From Gammaproteobacteria bacterium (GTDB lineage Bacteria > Pseudomonadota > Gammaproteobacteria > JAABTG01): DNA of 64,000 nucleotides. The translations under genes and the position numbers were made by a program. The stretch covers positions 20,700 to 84,699 of the forward strand of contig JAGNLM010000010.1 in NCBI GenBank assembly GCA_017999615.1. Direction: 5' to 3'. This document shows, one piece after another, positions 35,553 to 43,758 of this stretch (position 1 is its first letter; each line of letters begins with the position of its first letter). The notes beneath the pieces were generated by a model, which made no database searches, was not told the origin of the DNA, and saw only the letters and a list, made by a program, of their open reading frames with translations.

Positions 35553-38500
35553 TCACTCCGCCGGCCCCACCGTGACCCGGTGCACCGCCTGACGGGCGAA
35601 GAACCTCGGGCGGTACATGTCCTCCAGCTGGGCACCCGGCAGCTCGTAGCTCCCCGGCGTAACGGCCCGGACCAGATACGCCACCCGGAACGACGGTTGC
35701 TCCGGGGTCAGCTCGAAGGCGGCCACGTAGCGGTCGTCGCGGCCCTCCAGCGCCGTGGGCGTCGACAGTTCCCGGAGCCAGGGCAGCACCGCCCCCCCGT
35801 CCCCGGAGAGGCGCACGGTCTCGATCTCCCAGCCGGCGGGCAGCCCGTGGGTCAGCAGCGCCCGATGGTGCAGTCCGGTCGCCGCCTCCCCCTCGACCTC
35901 GACGACGAACACGTCGTTCTGGCGGATACGGTCCAGGTCGAGCGGCTGTCCCTCGCGGGTGAAGAAGTGGCGGCGCACGGCCATCCCCTCCCGGGCTGCG
36001 GGCCGCGGCTCGACTGGCACACCCGTGCGTGTCACCGCCTCCCAGACCTCGCCCGGACCTACATTCGTCACCTTGAGGCCTGCCGCGACCTGGGCGGCCG
36101 AAGGGGCCACCAGGACCGGGTCTCCGGAGGTCAGCGCCACCCCGTCGGCCTTCAGGGAGAGCGGACCTTTGCCCGCCATCAGGGCGGCGGCGGCCCGGAC
36201 CACCCAGGCCTGTTCCTGCGTGCTGAGGCGCCCTGCCTCCAGCGCGCTCGCCGGCAGACGGTCGAGCAGCCGGGGCAGCGCGTCGCCGAGGAGGTCCACC
36301 TCCGCAAGCACGCTGAGCATGGCCGCCGCATCCCGCACGACCGAGCCGTAGTCGACCGGCCAATCGTCGCGGACCAGGTTCCCGGTCGCCGCGGCCGCCG
36401 CGGCCCCCGCGCGCTCCCGGTCGCCGAGCCGGGCCAGCGCCGCCGCGAGTTGCGCCCGCGCCAGGGGGCTCGGCAGCTTCGCCAGGAGGGCATCGTGGAG
36501 ATAGCGCGCCGGCCCCGGGGTCGCCACTCCGCCCAGTGCGAGAACGTGGACGGCGTAGGCCCGGCTCACCAGGTCCTCCTTCTCCGTCCCGCCGTCCACC
36601 GCGTGCCGGCGCAGCCAATCGAGGGCCGCCTTGTAGGGGCCCTCCGCCACCGGCCGACCGGCCGCCCGCGCACGCGCGAGAAATTCCGTCGCGTACGCGG
36701 TCAGCCAGGCAGACTCTTCGCCGTAGGCGCTCCAGACCCCGAACGCGCCGTCATAGCGCTGCTTGTCCAGGACCTGGCCGACGGCGGCGTCGACCCGGGC
36801 GTCCCGCGTCTCGGCGGTCATCAACGCACCCGTGGACTGGAGCCCCGCGCTCCCCACGAGGGGCAGCGCCCGGCTCACGACCTGCTCGAGGCAGCCGTAG
36901 GGGTAGCGCTCCAGCGCGGCCAGGATCCCCGCCACGTCGAAAGGCGCCCGTGAGGCGTACGTCAGCCTCACGCTGCCGGTGCCCGGGACGTAGCCCGCCA
37001 GGTCCGCGGCGCCCGTCTCGGTAGCGGCACCCGGGGGCAGGCGGCGCTGCGTGAAGGTGGTCTCCACGGCGCGCGACGGTCTGACGGTGATGGAGAGCTG
37101 CCGCCGCAGGCGGACCCCCCCCGGGCCCTCCAGCGCCACGCTGAGGGAGCCCGTCCCGGCCGCAGCACCCCGCAGCGTCGCCGGCACGCTCACGCGGGCA
37201 TCGCGCGCAAGCTCCACCTCGGCAGGCACGTCGCCGACCGTCACCGCGCCCGAAGCCGTCACCGACAGGCGGTAGACGCCGGGAGGGGCCTCGACATTGT
37301 GCAGGGACAGGGTGGCCCGGCTCTCGTCACCCGGGGCGAGGAATCGGGGCAGCGTGAGTTGGGCCACCAGCGGCCCGCGCACCGGCAGGGCGGCCGCGGA
37401 GCCACCGACCCGGCGCGCGTCGTAAGCGACCGCCATGAGCCGCAGTTCACCGTCGAACTCCGGCACCTCGAGGGGAATGCGGGCCACGCCGTCCGCGCCG
37501 ACCGGCACGGGCCCCCGGAACAGCGACACGATGGTGAGCGGCACCACCGGAAGGCTCGCACCGAGCCCTCCCTGGTCCCCGCCCTGGCGCAGCGTCCCCA
37601 CCGGCCCGGAGATGGCGCTGATCAGCCGCCCGTAGTCGTCGAGCACGTCGACGCCGAGCAGTCGCTTGCCGAGATAGTGGCCAGCCGGGTCGGGCGAGGT
37701 GAAGCCGGTGAGCCGCAGGATCCCTTCGTCGACGGCCGCCAGGGTCACCCAGGCGCCCGTGGCCGGCTTGCCGTCAGCGGCGGTCACCCGGACCGGCACC
37801 TCCACCCGCTCCCCGGGCCTCGCGACGGCAGGGGCATCCAGACGAACCGCCAGCGTGCGCGGCGCCGGGTCGAGACCGAGCCAGGCGACACCGATGGCCC
37901 GCACCGGCACGCGTTCCCGGTCTGCGACGGGAGAGCGAATCACGGTGGCGAGCACGTACGCCCCGGCACCCCAATCCGCGCCGACCGGCACCTCGAAGGT
38001 CGCCCCCCCGGCGGGGACGGAGTGCTGCTGCACCTCCCGCACGCGGTCCGTCGCGACGGTCAACTGCAGTTCGCCGGCGAACGGCGGCACGACGCGCACG
38101 CGCGCCCGGTCCCCGGGGGCGTAAGCCGCGCGGTCGAGCGTCACCTCCACCCGGTCGGGGGTTTCCCCCGCATCCAGCGCGACCTGCCAGCCGACGCTGA
38201 AGCGCACGGAGGAGGCCACGCCGGTGGCCTCGTCGGAGACCTCGAGCCGGTAGCGGCCGTATTCCAGCGGCCCGAAGGAGGGTGTCCCGAAGCGCTCGGC
38301 CGTGAGATCCAGACTCCCCCGGCGCAGGCTCTCCGCCTGCACGGAGGTGCGATAGGTGTAGCGTCCTTCGTCCTGGTACCAGAGGAACCGGACCCGCTCG
38401 CGGAAGAGCTCCGTCCGGAGGCCAGGACGCGAGACTCTCTTGCCGTCCGGACCGACGGCCACGACCTCGAAGGCTGCCGGATGCCCCTCCTCCACCCGGT

Positions 38501-40784
38501 CGCCGCTGAACTGGGGGCGGATCCCGATGGCGAAGGGCTGGGTGCGCAGGGGAACCGTCAGCGTCTGGCGGGACGGGCGGCCGCCCGGCTCGGCCAGGTC
38601 GACGCGGAACAGGGCGCGCAGGGGCCGGGTGGTGTCCGGGAGCGCGGGCAACTTGACCTCGACGCGCGTGGCACCGCTCGCATCGGTGGCCGGGAGGCTG
38701 AGGGACTCGGTGCGGGGGGTCGGGGACTCCTGGACGAGACCGAAACGGAACCCCTTGAACGCGGAAAATGGCTCGGGGTCCAGGGCCACGGAGACCTCGG
38801 CGGTTCCGGAGAGACCCGCGGCGGGAGGACCGTACAGGAAGCGCGCCCGCACCAGGAGATCGAAGGGCCGCGCCGGGTCGATGGCCGGTGAGGAGCCCTC
38901 GACCTCGACCGCCAGCCGCTCGGGCACGAACTCCTCCACCTGCACGCGCAAGGCGCCGACCGGGTCCGACTTCGGGTCTGCGAGGGCCTGCACAGTCCAA
39001 GTCCCGAGGGGGGCCGTGGCGGTCAGATAGAGCGGCAGGACGTGGGCGCCGGCCGCGCTGGACTGCACCACCCCGGAGCGGAAGACGGTTCCGTTGGGGC
39101 GCAGCACCCGCAGGGTGAGAGGGAAGCCTTCGACCGCGTCGCCCCGGTCGTCCCGCAGCAGCACCGTGAGGTTCACTCGCTCGCCCGGGCGATAGACGCC
39201 CCGGTCGGAGTACAGGTACGCGTCGAGGGGTCCGGGTGCTCGACGGCCGCCCACGCCGCGGTCGCTCAGGTCGAGTGCGGGCCGCCCGAGGTTCAGGACC
39301 GCGAAATCCCCTTCGGCGCCGTAGGCCACGACGAGCAGGGGCTCGTTGCCGCCGCCAGCCCCGGAGGGTGGGAAGTGCACGCGCCCGTCGGCGTCGCTCG
39401 TCGCCCGCCCCAACTCGGCGTTGTTGCGGGCCAGCAGTGCGACACTGGCCCCCGGCACCGGCTTTGCGCTGGCGAGCGAGCGGACGAAGACGTCCACCCC
39501 GTCGGGCCCGCGCAGCGTGCTCAGCCCGAGGTCCGTGACCACGAGCCACTGGGTCGCCGGCGTGCTCTGGATCTCGCTCTCCGGCAGGTCCGCGGGCATC
39601 GCGGTGAGCACGTAGAGCCCGGGTTTCGGTTTGGGAATCAACTGGCGCACGGGGACGGCCGTCACCACCGAGACATTGCGCTCCAGGCGCACCGCCATCC
39701 GCCCTTCCCACAGCCGCTCGCCCTGCGACTCGGCGATCTGGTCCGCTTCGTAGCCTTCCAGGCTGCCGAGTGCCCCCTCCCCCATGCGCGCCACCAAGTT
39801 GCGGTCGTTGATGCGATGGACCCGCAGCGTCACGGCGTCCGTATTCACGGTGACCAGGGGGATACCATCTGGCCCGCCGCGCGGCAGGATGAAGGCGTTC
39901 CCCCGGAAGGCCGCAAGGGGCGGACGGTCGCCGATCGCGACCTCGCGGGTCTCGGTGCGCTTGAGCACCAGCCCGTCGGCACTCGCAAGCCCCTCGCGCA
40001 ACGCCACCCGATAGCGGTGCGCGTGCGCGAGCCCACCGAGGCAGAGCTCACGGCCTGCGGCGTCCACGCTGACCGGGGTCGCGGGCTCGACTCGCACGTA
40101 TTCGTCCCAGCGCGTGCCGCGGGCCTGCTTCAGAGGATTGGAGAGGACCAGGCAGACGCGCGGCTCCTCGCCGTCGGCCTCGACGCGAACACGAACCCAC
40201 TCGACTCCGACCTTCTGGCGCAACGCCTCCAGCCGCTCCCCGAGACCCGGCGCCGTGCTCCCCTCCGCCCGCAGGGCCCGCAGGGCACCCAGAGCCTCGC
40301 GGGGCTGGTCGAGCCGGGTTTCGAACAACTCTGCCATGCGCTCGAGGGCGCGCTGGCGGTCCGCCGTGTCCCCCGCCGCCCGATAGGCCAGCCACGCCGC
40401 CTGCAACGCCCGGTCGGCGTCCGGACGCGGCAGGGAGAGCCACGCCTCGCTCAACTGCAGGAACACGGACGGGGCCTCGCGGCCCAGGGTGACGGCAACC
40501 TCCAGTTGTGGGAGCGCCGCCTCGACCCGATTCGCCGCGAGGGCCTGCGCCGCCGCCTTGAGCGCTGCGTCGGCTGCCGCCGGGGATGGCTGCGCCGGAC
40601 GCTTCGCCACCAGCGCCGCGCGGTAGCGCCCCGCCGCGGCCGCCAGTCCCGCCGGCTCGAAGCGAGCGTCCTCCGTCTCCGCCCCGCTCTCCGTATCCTC
40701 GGTCTGAGCCAGGGCAGTCGGGGTTGCCAGGGGCAGGGAGACCAGCACCGCAACGAAGGTCAGCCAGAAGCGAGGGGGGGTCAT
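35553..40784 (-). CDS. Bacterial alpha-2-macroglobulin family protein
   Basis: A 1,743-residue periplasmic protease trap. It has a signal peptide (MTPPRFWLTFVAVLVSLPLATPTALA) with a signal-peptidase-I-type site and no lipobox Cys, unlike the lipoprotein YfhM of E. coli. Many MG domains follow, including 'YSDRGVYRPGERVNLTVLLRDDRGDAVEG' (the MG landmark). The thioester motif is intact as 'GCLEQ' with Cys at about residue 1298, set in the alpha-helical thioester domain ('YPYGCLEQVVSRALP'). Cleaved bait would expose the thioester to trap invading proteases while PbpC repairs peptidoglycan. An extra N-terminal helical region (about 45-190) resembles TPR-like counts. The ATG at 40784 has AGGA 8 nt upstream. 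Confidence 0.93.
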   Translation of the reverse strand: MTPPRFWLTFVAVLVSLPLATPTALAQTEDTESGAETEDARFEPAGLAAAAGRYRAALVAKRPAQPSPAAADAALKAAAQALAANRVEAALPQLEVAVTLGREAPSVFLQLSEAWLSLPRPDADRALQAAWLAYRAAGDTADRQRALERMAELFETRLDQPREALGALRALRAEGSTAPGLGERLEALRQKVGVEWVRVRVEADGEEPRVCLVLSNPLKQARGTRWDEYVRVEPATPVSVDAAGRELCLGGLAHAHRYRVALREGLASADGLVLKRTETREVAIGDRPPLAAFRGNAFILPRGGPDGIPLVTVNTDAVTLRVHRINDRNLVARMGEGALGSLEGYEADQIAESQGERLWEGRMAVRLERNVSVVTAVPVRQLIPKPKPGLYVLTAMPADLPESEIQSTPATQWLVVTDLGLSTLRGPDGVDVFVRSLASAKPVPGASVALLARNNAELGRATSDADGRVHFPPSGAGGGNEPLLVVAYGAEGDFAVLNLGRPALDLSDRGVGGRRAPGPLDAYLYSDRGVYRPGERVNLTVLLRDDRGDAVEGFPLTLRVLRPNGTVFRSGVVQSSAAGAHVLPLYLTATAPLGTWTVQALADPKSDPVGALRVQVEEFVPERLAVEVEGSSPAIDPARPFDLLVRARFLYGPPAAGLSGTAEVSVALDPEPFSAFKGFRFGLVQESPTPRTESLSLPATDASGATRVEVKLPALPDTTRPLRALFRVDLAEPGGRPSRQTLTVPLRTQPFAIGIRPQFSGDRVEEGHPAAFEVVAVGPDGKRVSRPGLRTELFRERVRFLWYQDEGRYTYRTSVQAESLRRGSLDLTAERFGTPSFGPLEYGRYRLEVSDEATGVASSVRFSVGWQVALDAGETPDRVEVTLDRAAYAPGDRARVRVVPPFAGELQLTVATDRVREVQQHSVPAGGATFEVPVGADWGAGAYVLATVIRSPVADRERVPVRAIGVAWLGLDPAPRTLAVRLDAPAVARPGERVEVPVRVTAADGKPATGAWVTLAAVDEGILRLTGFTSPDPAGHYLGKRLLGVDVLDDYGRLISAISGPVGTLRQGGDQGGLGASLPVVPLTIVSLFRGPVPVGADGVARIPLEVPEFDGELRLMAVAYDARRVGGSAAALPVRGPLVAQLTLPRFLAPGDESRATLSLHNVEAPPGVYRLSVTASGAVTVGDVPAEVELARDARVSVPATLRGAAAGTGSLSVALEGPGGVRLRRQLSITVRPSRAVETTFTQRRLPPGAATETGAADLAGYVPGTGSVRLTYASRAPFDVAGILAALERYPYGCLEQVVSRALPLVGSAGLQSTGALMTAETRDARVDAAVGQVLDKQRYDGAFGVWSAYGEESAWLTAYATEFLARARAAGRPVAEGPYKAALDWLRRHAVDGGTEKEDLVSRAYAVHVLALGGVATPGPARYLHDALLAKLPSPLARAQLAAALARLGDRERAGAAAAAATGNLVRDDWPVDYGSVVRDAAAMLSVLAEVDLLGDALPRLLDRLPASALEAGRLSTQEQAWVVRAAAALMAGKGPLSLKADGVALTSGDPVLVAPSAAQVAAGLKVTNVGPGEVWEAVTRTGVPVEPRPAAREGMAVRRHFFTREGQPLDLDRIRQNDVFVVEVEGEAATGLHHRALLTHGLPAGWEIETVRLSGDGGAVLPWLRELSTPTALEGRDDRYVAAFELTPEQPSFRVAYLVRAVTPGSYELPGAQLEDMYRPRFFARQAVHRVTVGPAE

Positions 40785-41061
40785 GGGGCACATCCTGGTG
40801 AAGGAGCTGATGACGGGCGAGCCCACCTGGAGGGGGTCACGAAGGGGACCGCAAAGGAGTGTTGTCCCTCGGCGGGCCAGAAACAAGGTCCGCCAGGCGG
40901 CGAGCGCGAGCCGCGGTTCTCTCGCAAGGACGGTCGCGGTTTTCTCGGAACGACGTCGCTCGTGGCATGCTATGGGCAACGGCCGTTCCCCCGGGAGACC
41001 GGGAGAGCGGAGGACGGAGACCGGGACTGGGACGGCACACCTTCGCCGCGAGAGCGACACC

Positions 41062-41592
41062 ATGGGCAACTCCCTGCAGGAGCAGTTGTTGAAGGCCGGC
41101 TTGGTGAGCGCGCACCAGGCCCGCCAGACCCGAACCGAAAAGCGCAAGCAGGACCGCCAGCCCTCTCGCGGCACGGGGGACGCCGAGCGGCTCGCCGCCC
41201 AGAGGGCGCAGGCGGAAAAGGCCGAGCGCGACCGGGAACTGAATCGCCGGCGAGAGGAAGCGGCGCGGCGCAAGGCCGTGGCCGCGGAGGTCGCGGAGAT
41301 GATCCGGACCCACGCTCTGCCCCGCGCCCAGGGAGAAACGGCCTACCACTTCGTCGACGGGAAGCTGGTGAAACGGATCTACGTCACCGCCGACCAGCAC
41401 CGCCAACTCACGGCCGGTCAGCTCGCGCTGGCTCGCCTGGGGCAGCGCTATGAACTGGTTCCGCTCGCCGTTGCGGAGAAGATCCGCTCCCGGGACGAGC
41501 GCTTCGTCGTCCCCCCGACCACCCCGGGCAACACGGAGCCCGAGGACGACGCCTACGCGGCGTACCGGGTGCCCGACGACCTCATGTGGTAG
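41062..41592 (+). CDS. DUF2058 (YaiL-type) nucleoprotein
   Basis: A 176-residue highly charged protein beginning 'MGNSLQEQLLKAGLVSAHQARQTRTEKRKQ', the signature of DUF2058. Residues 25-90 are a Lys/Arg/Glu-rich predicted coiled-coil ('AQAEKAERDRELNRRREEAARRKAVAAEV'). The C-terminal part has 'GETAYHFVDGKLVKRIYVTADQHRQLTAGQLALARLGQRYELVP'. The biochemical role is not known; the family is mostly gammaproteobacterial, which helps place the organism. It is divergent from the macroglobulin gene across 277 bp in which I see no other gene. Confidence 0.9.
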   Translation: MGNSLQEQLLKAGLVSAHQARQTRTEKRKQDRQPSRGTGDAERLAAQRAQAEKAERDRELNRRREEAARRKAVAAEVAEMIRTHALPRAQGETAYHFVDGKLVKRIYVTADQHRQLTAGQLALARLGQRYELVPLAVAEKIRSRDERFVVPPTTPGNTEPEDDAYAAYRVPDDLMW

Positions 41593-41616
41593 GGCGGGAC
41601 GGGCAGGGTCGGACCC

Positions 41617-42969
41617 TTACGACCCCGAAGGAACTGCGGGCTCCACCGACTCCCGGTTCTCCTGGGCCGACCCATCGGCCTCCTGGCTCGCCCGGGAGGC
41701 TTCGACCCGCAGGCGGTAGGTCAGCACCAAGGCGACCGTCAGGAGCACCGCCTCCAGCGCGAACACCGTCGCATAGGCGTGGAAGGCCGCGCCGCCGGTG
41801 ACCCACAGCATGCCGTCGACCACGGCGCCCCCCATCACGCTCCCGGCCGCCTTGCCGAGGAGGCTCGCCATCCCCCAGACACCCATCAGCAGCCCCGCCC
41901 GGATCGCCGTCGCGAAGGTGGCGATGCCGCCCAGCAGGCCCGCCCCCGCCAGGCCGGTTCCGAGTCCCATCACGGCGACCAGCCCCTGGAACCCCTCAGG
42001 GCTCCCGAGGAGCCCGGTCGCGATGACGCCCACGAACACGGCCACCGTGGAGACGAGCCCGACACGCAGGAGCAGCAGGTGCCCGGTGACCCTCAGCAGA
42101 AAGGCCCCGGAGAGAAGCATGGAGGTGAGCACTCCCAGGCCCCAGTACGCGGTGAGCCGCGTCGTTTCGCTGACCGACAGCCCCAGCACCAGGGCCCCGT
42201 AGGGCTCGAGCAGGACGTCCTGGGCGAGGGTGCCCACGAAGGTGCACACGACCAGGAAGAAGAACCGCCGAACCTGAGGGTCCCCCAGCAGGAACCCCCG
42301 CAGGGCCTCCAGGAAAGGCGTCGAGCGCGCCCGGGCCGCGGCCTGGACCGCCTGGTCCGAGCGCCGTTCCTGACCGAGAGCGGCGAGGAGCGTCAGCACG
42401 AAGGCCAGGGTCACGGCACCGATACCCGCGGCGACAAGCTTTTCCGGCGCGTAGTCCCGCAGGACCGCCCCGAGCCCCCCGGCGCCCGCCACCAGCCCGA
42501 ACATGGTGGCCACCTCGTAGAGCGTCAGGGCGCGCGAGCGGCCGCTCCCCTCGAAGCGGTCCGCCACCAGCGCCTGAAAGGCGTTGTGGGCGAGGTTGCG
42601 GCCAAAGCCGTACACCACGAACATCAGGACCAGACCGGCCATGAGGAGCAGCCGGCTGCCGGGCGCGGCGGTCATGAGCAGCACCGCGCCGGCGAGTCCG
42701 AGTCCCGCGAGCAGGGAGCCGGCGACGATGTAAGGCTCGCGCCGGCGTCCGAAGATGGGGTAGCCGTCCGAGCGATAGCCGAGCCAAACGCGCAGGGGGG
42801 CCTCCAGAAGAGGCAGCGCGAAGAGGATCCCCACCAGGGTCACCGGCAGCTTCATCTCCGCGATCATGATCCGGTTGAGCGTGCCACCGGCCAGCGCCCC
42901 CGTGATCCCGTACCCGAGGGGGAACGCCGCAAGGCGCAGGGCATCCGTCAGCACACGCATCGTCACCAT
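41617..42969 (-). CDS. BCD (PucC/LhaA-type) major facilitator transporter
   Basis: A 450-residue membrane protein with 12 predicted helices. 'TGALAGGTLNRIMIAEMKLPVTLVGILFALPLLEAPLRVWLGYRSD', then 'GRRREPYIVAGSLLAGLGLAG', matches the bacteriochlorophyll-delivery family, in which PucC and LhaA assist light-harvesting complex assembly. Many non-phototrophs also carry members of unknown substrate, and no photosynthesis genes are visible here. The ATG at 42969 overlaps the pgl stop by 7 bp; a second in-frame ATG lies at 42960. The C-terminal tail is acidic and hydrophilic. Confidence 0.85.
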   Translation of the reverse strand: MVTMRVLTDALRLAAFPLGYGITGALAGGTLNRIMIAEMKLPVTLVGILFALPLLEAPLRVWLGYRSDGYPIFGRRREPYIVAGSLLAGLGLAGAVLLMTAAPGSRLLLMAGLVLMFVVYGFGRNLAHNAFQALVADRFEGSGRSRALTLYEVATMFGLVAGAGGLGAVLRDYAPEKLVAAGIGAVTLAFVLTLLAALGQERRSDQAVQAAARARSTPFLEALRGFLLGDPQVRRFFFLVVCTFVGTLAQDVLLEPYGALVLGLSVSETTRLTAYWGLGVLTSMLLSGAFLLRVTGHLLLLRVGLVSTVAVFVGVIATGLLGSPEGFQGLVAVMGLGTGLAGAGLLGGIATFATAIRAGLLMGVWGMASLLGKAAGSVMGGAVVDGMLWVTGGAAFHAYATVFALEAVLLTVALVLTYRLRVEASRASQEADGSAQENRESVEPAVPSGS

Positions 42970-43685
42970 GTCGTCCCGGCTCCGGGGGTTTCTCGCAGGG
43001 CGGCCGCCGCAGCCCGGTCCGCCAGGACCAGGGCACGGTCCTGGCTCACTCGTCCAGCGGGGATGGCGGTGTCCACCCGCGCAAGGCGCGCCAGCATCGC
43101 CGCCTTCTCTTCCCCCGTCACCACCCACAGCACGCGCCGGGCCCGATTCAGGATGGGATAGGTCAACGTCATGCGCCGCCGGCCCCCGTAGAGGCCTGTC
43201 GGGGAGACGTCCCCGTCGGTGACGGCAAGGGCCGGGTCCCCCGGAACCAGGGAGGCCGTGTGACCGTCGGCCCCCAGGCCGAGGTGCACGAGATCGAGCA
43301 CGGGCGGCGCACCCGCGAGCTCGCGCAGCGTCTCTGCATAGCGGGCGGCCGCCCCCTGCAGGTCCGGGGACTCCACCGGCATGGCGTAGAGATGCCCCGG
43401 GGGGAGTGGGGCGTGCTCGAGGAGGCTCTCCTGCAGGTGGGTCAGGTTGCGGTCCGCGTGCCCCGGGGGGGCCACTCGCTCGTCGACCTGCACCACGTGC
43501 AGGTGGTCCCAGGGGAGGCGCCTCCCGGCCAGCGCCCGCAGCATGACCCAGGGGGTCCGGCCGCCGCTCACCGCCAGCACGAAGCGGCCACGCGCGGCCA
43601 CCGCCGCGCGCGCCTCGTCCGCGATGATCTCGGCCGCACGCTCGGCGACTGCTCCCGGCTCGGCCAGCGTTTCGACCCTGATCAC
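42963..43685 (-). CDS. pgl: 6-phosphogluconolactonase
   Basis: A 240-residue DevB/NagB-fold enzyme hydrolysing 6-phosphogluconolactone in the oxidative pentose phosphate pathway. Motifs are 'FVLAVSGGRTPWVMLRAL', 'VQVDERVAPPGHADRN', 'LDLVHLGLGADGHTASLVPGDPAL' and 'RMTLTYPILNRARRVLWVVTGEEK'. The GTG at 43685 has GGGA 7 nt upstream. zwf and gnd are not in the window. It is followed with overlap by a BCD-type transporter and sits downstream of the RTX gene. Confidence 0.94.
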   Translation of the reverse strand: MIRVETLAEPGAVAERAAEIIADEARAAVAARGRFVLAVSGGRTPWVMLRALAGRRLPWDHLHVVQVDERVAPPGHADRNLTHLQESLLEHAPLPPGHLYAMPVESPDLQGAAARYAETLRELAGAPPVLDLVHLGLGADGHTASLVPGDPALAVTDGDVSPTGLYGGRRRMTLTYPILNRARRVLWVVTGEEKAAMLARLARVDTAIPAGRVSQDRALVLADRAAAAALRETPGAGTTW

Positions 43686-43758
43686 GTCGTCCCGGGAACC
43701 GTGGCGGGGAGGGGAATGCTGAGCGCCCTTAGCATAACCCCCCTCCCCACCCGATGGC

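Noticed and set aside
39042..41453. 803-codon plus-strand frame across the macroglobulin 5' end and yaiL
   Set aside because: Shadow of two real genes; its translation is Arg/Gly/Pro/His-rich low-complexity sequence typical of antisense GC-rich DNA.
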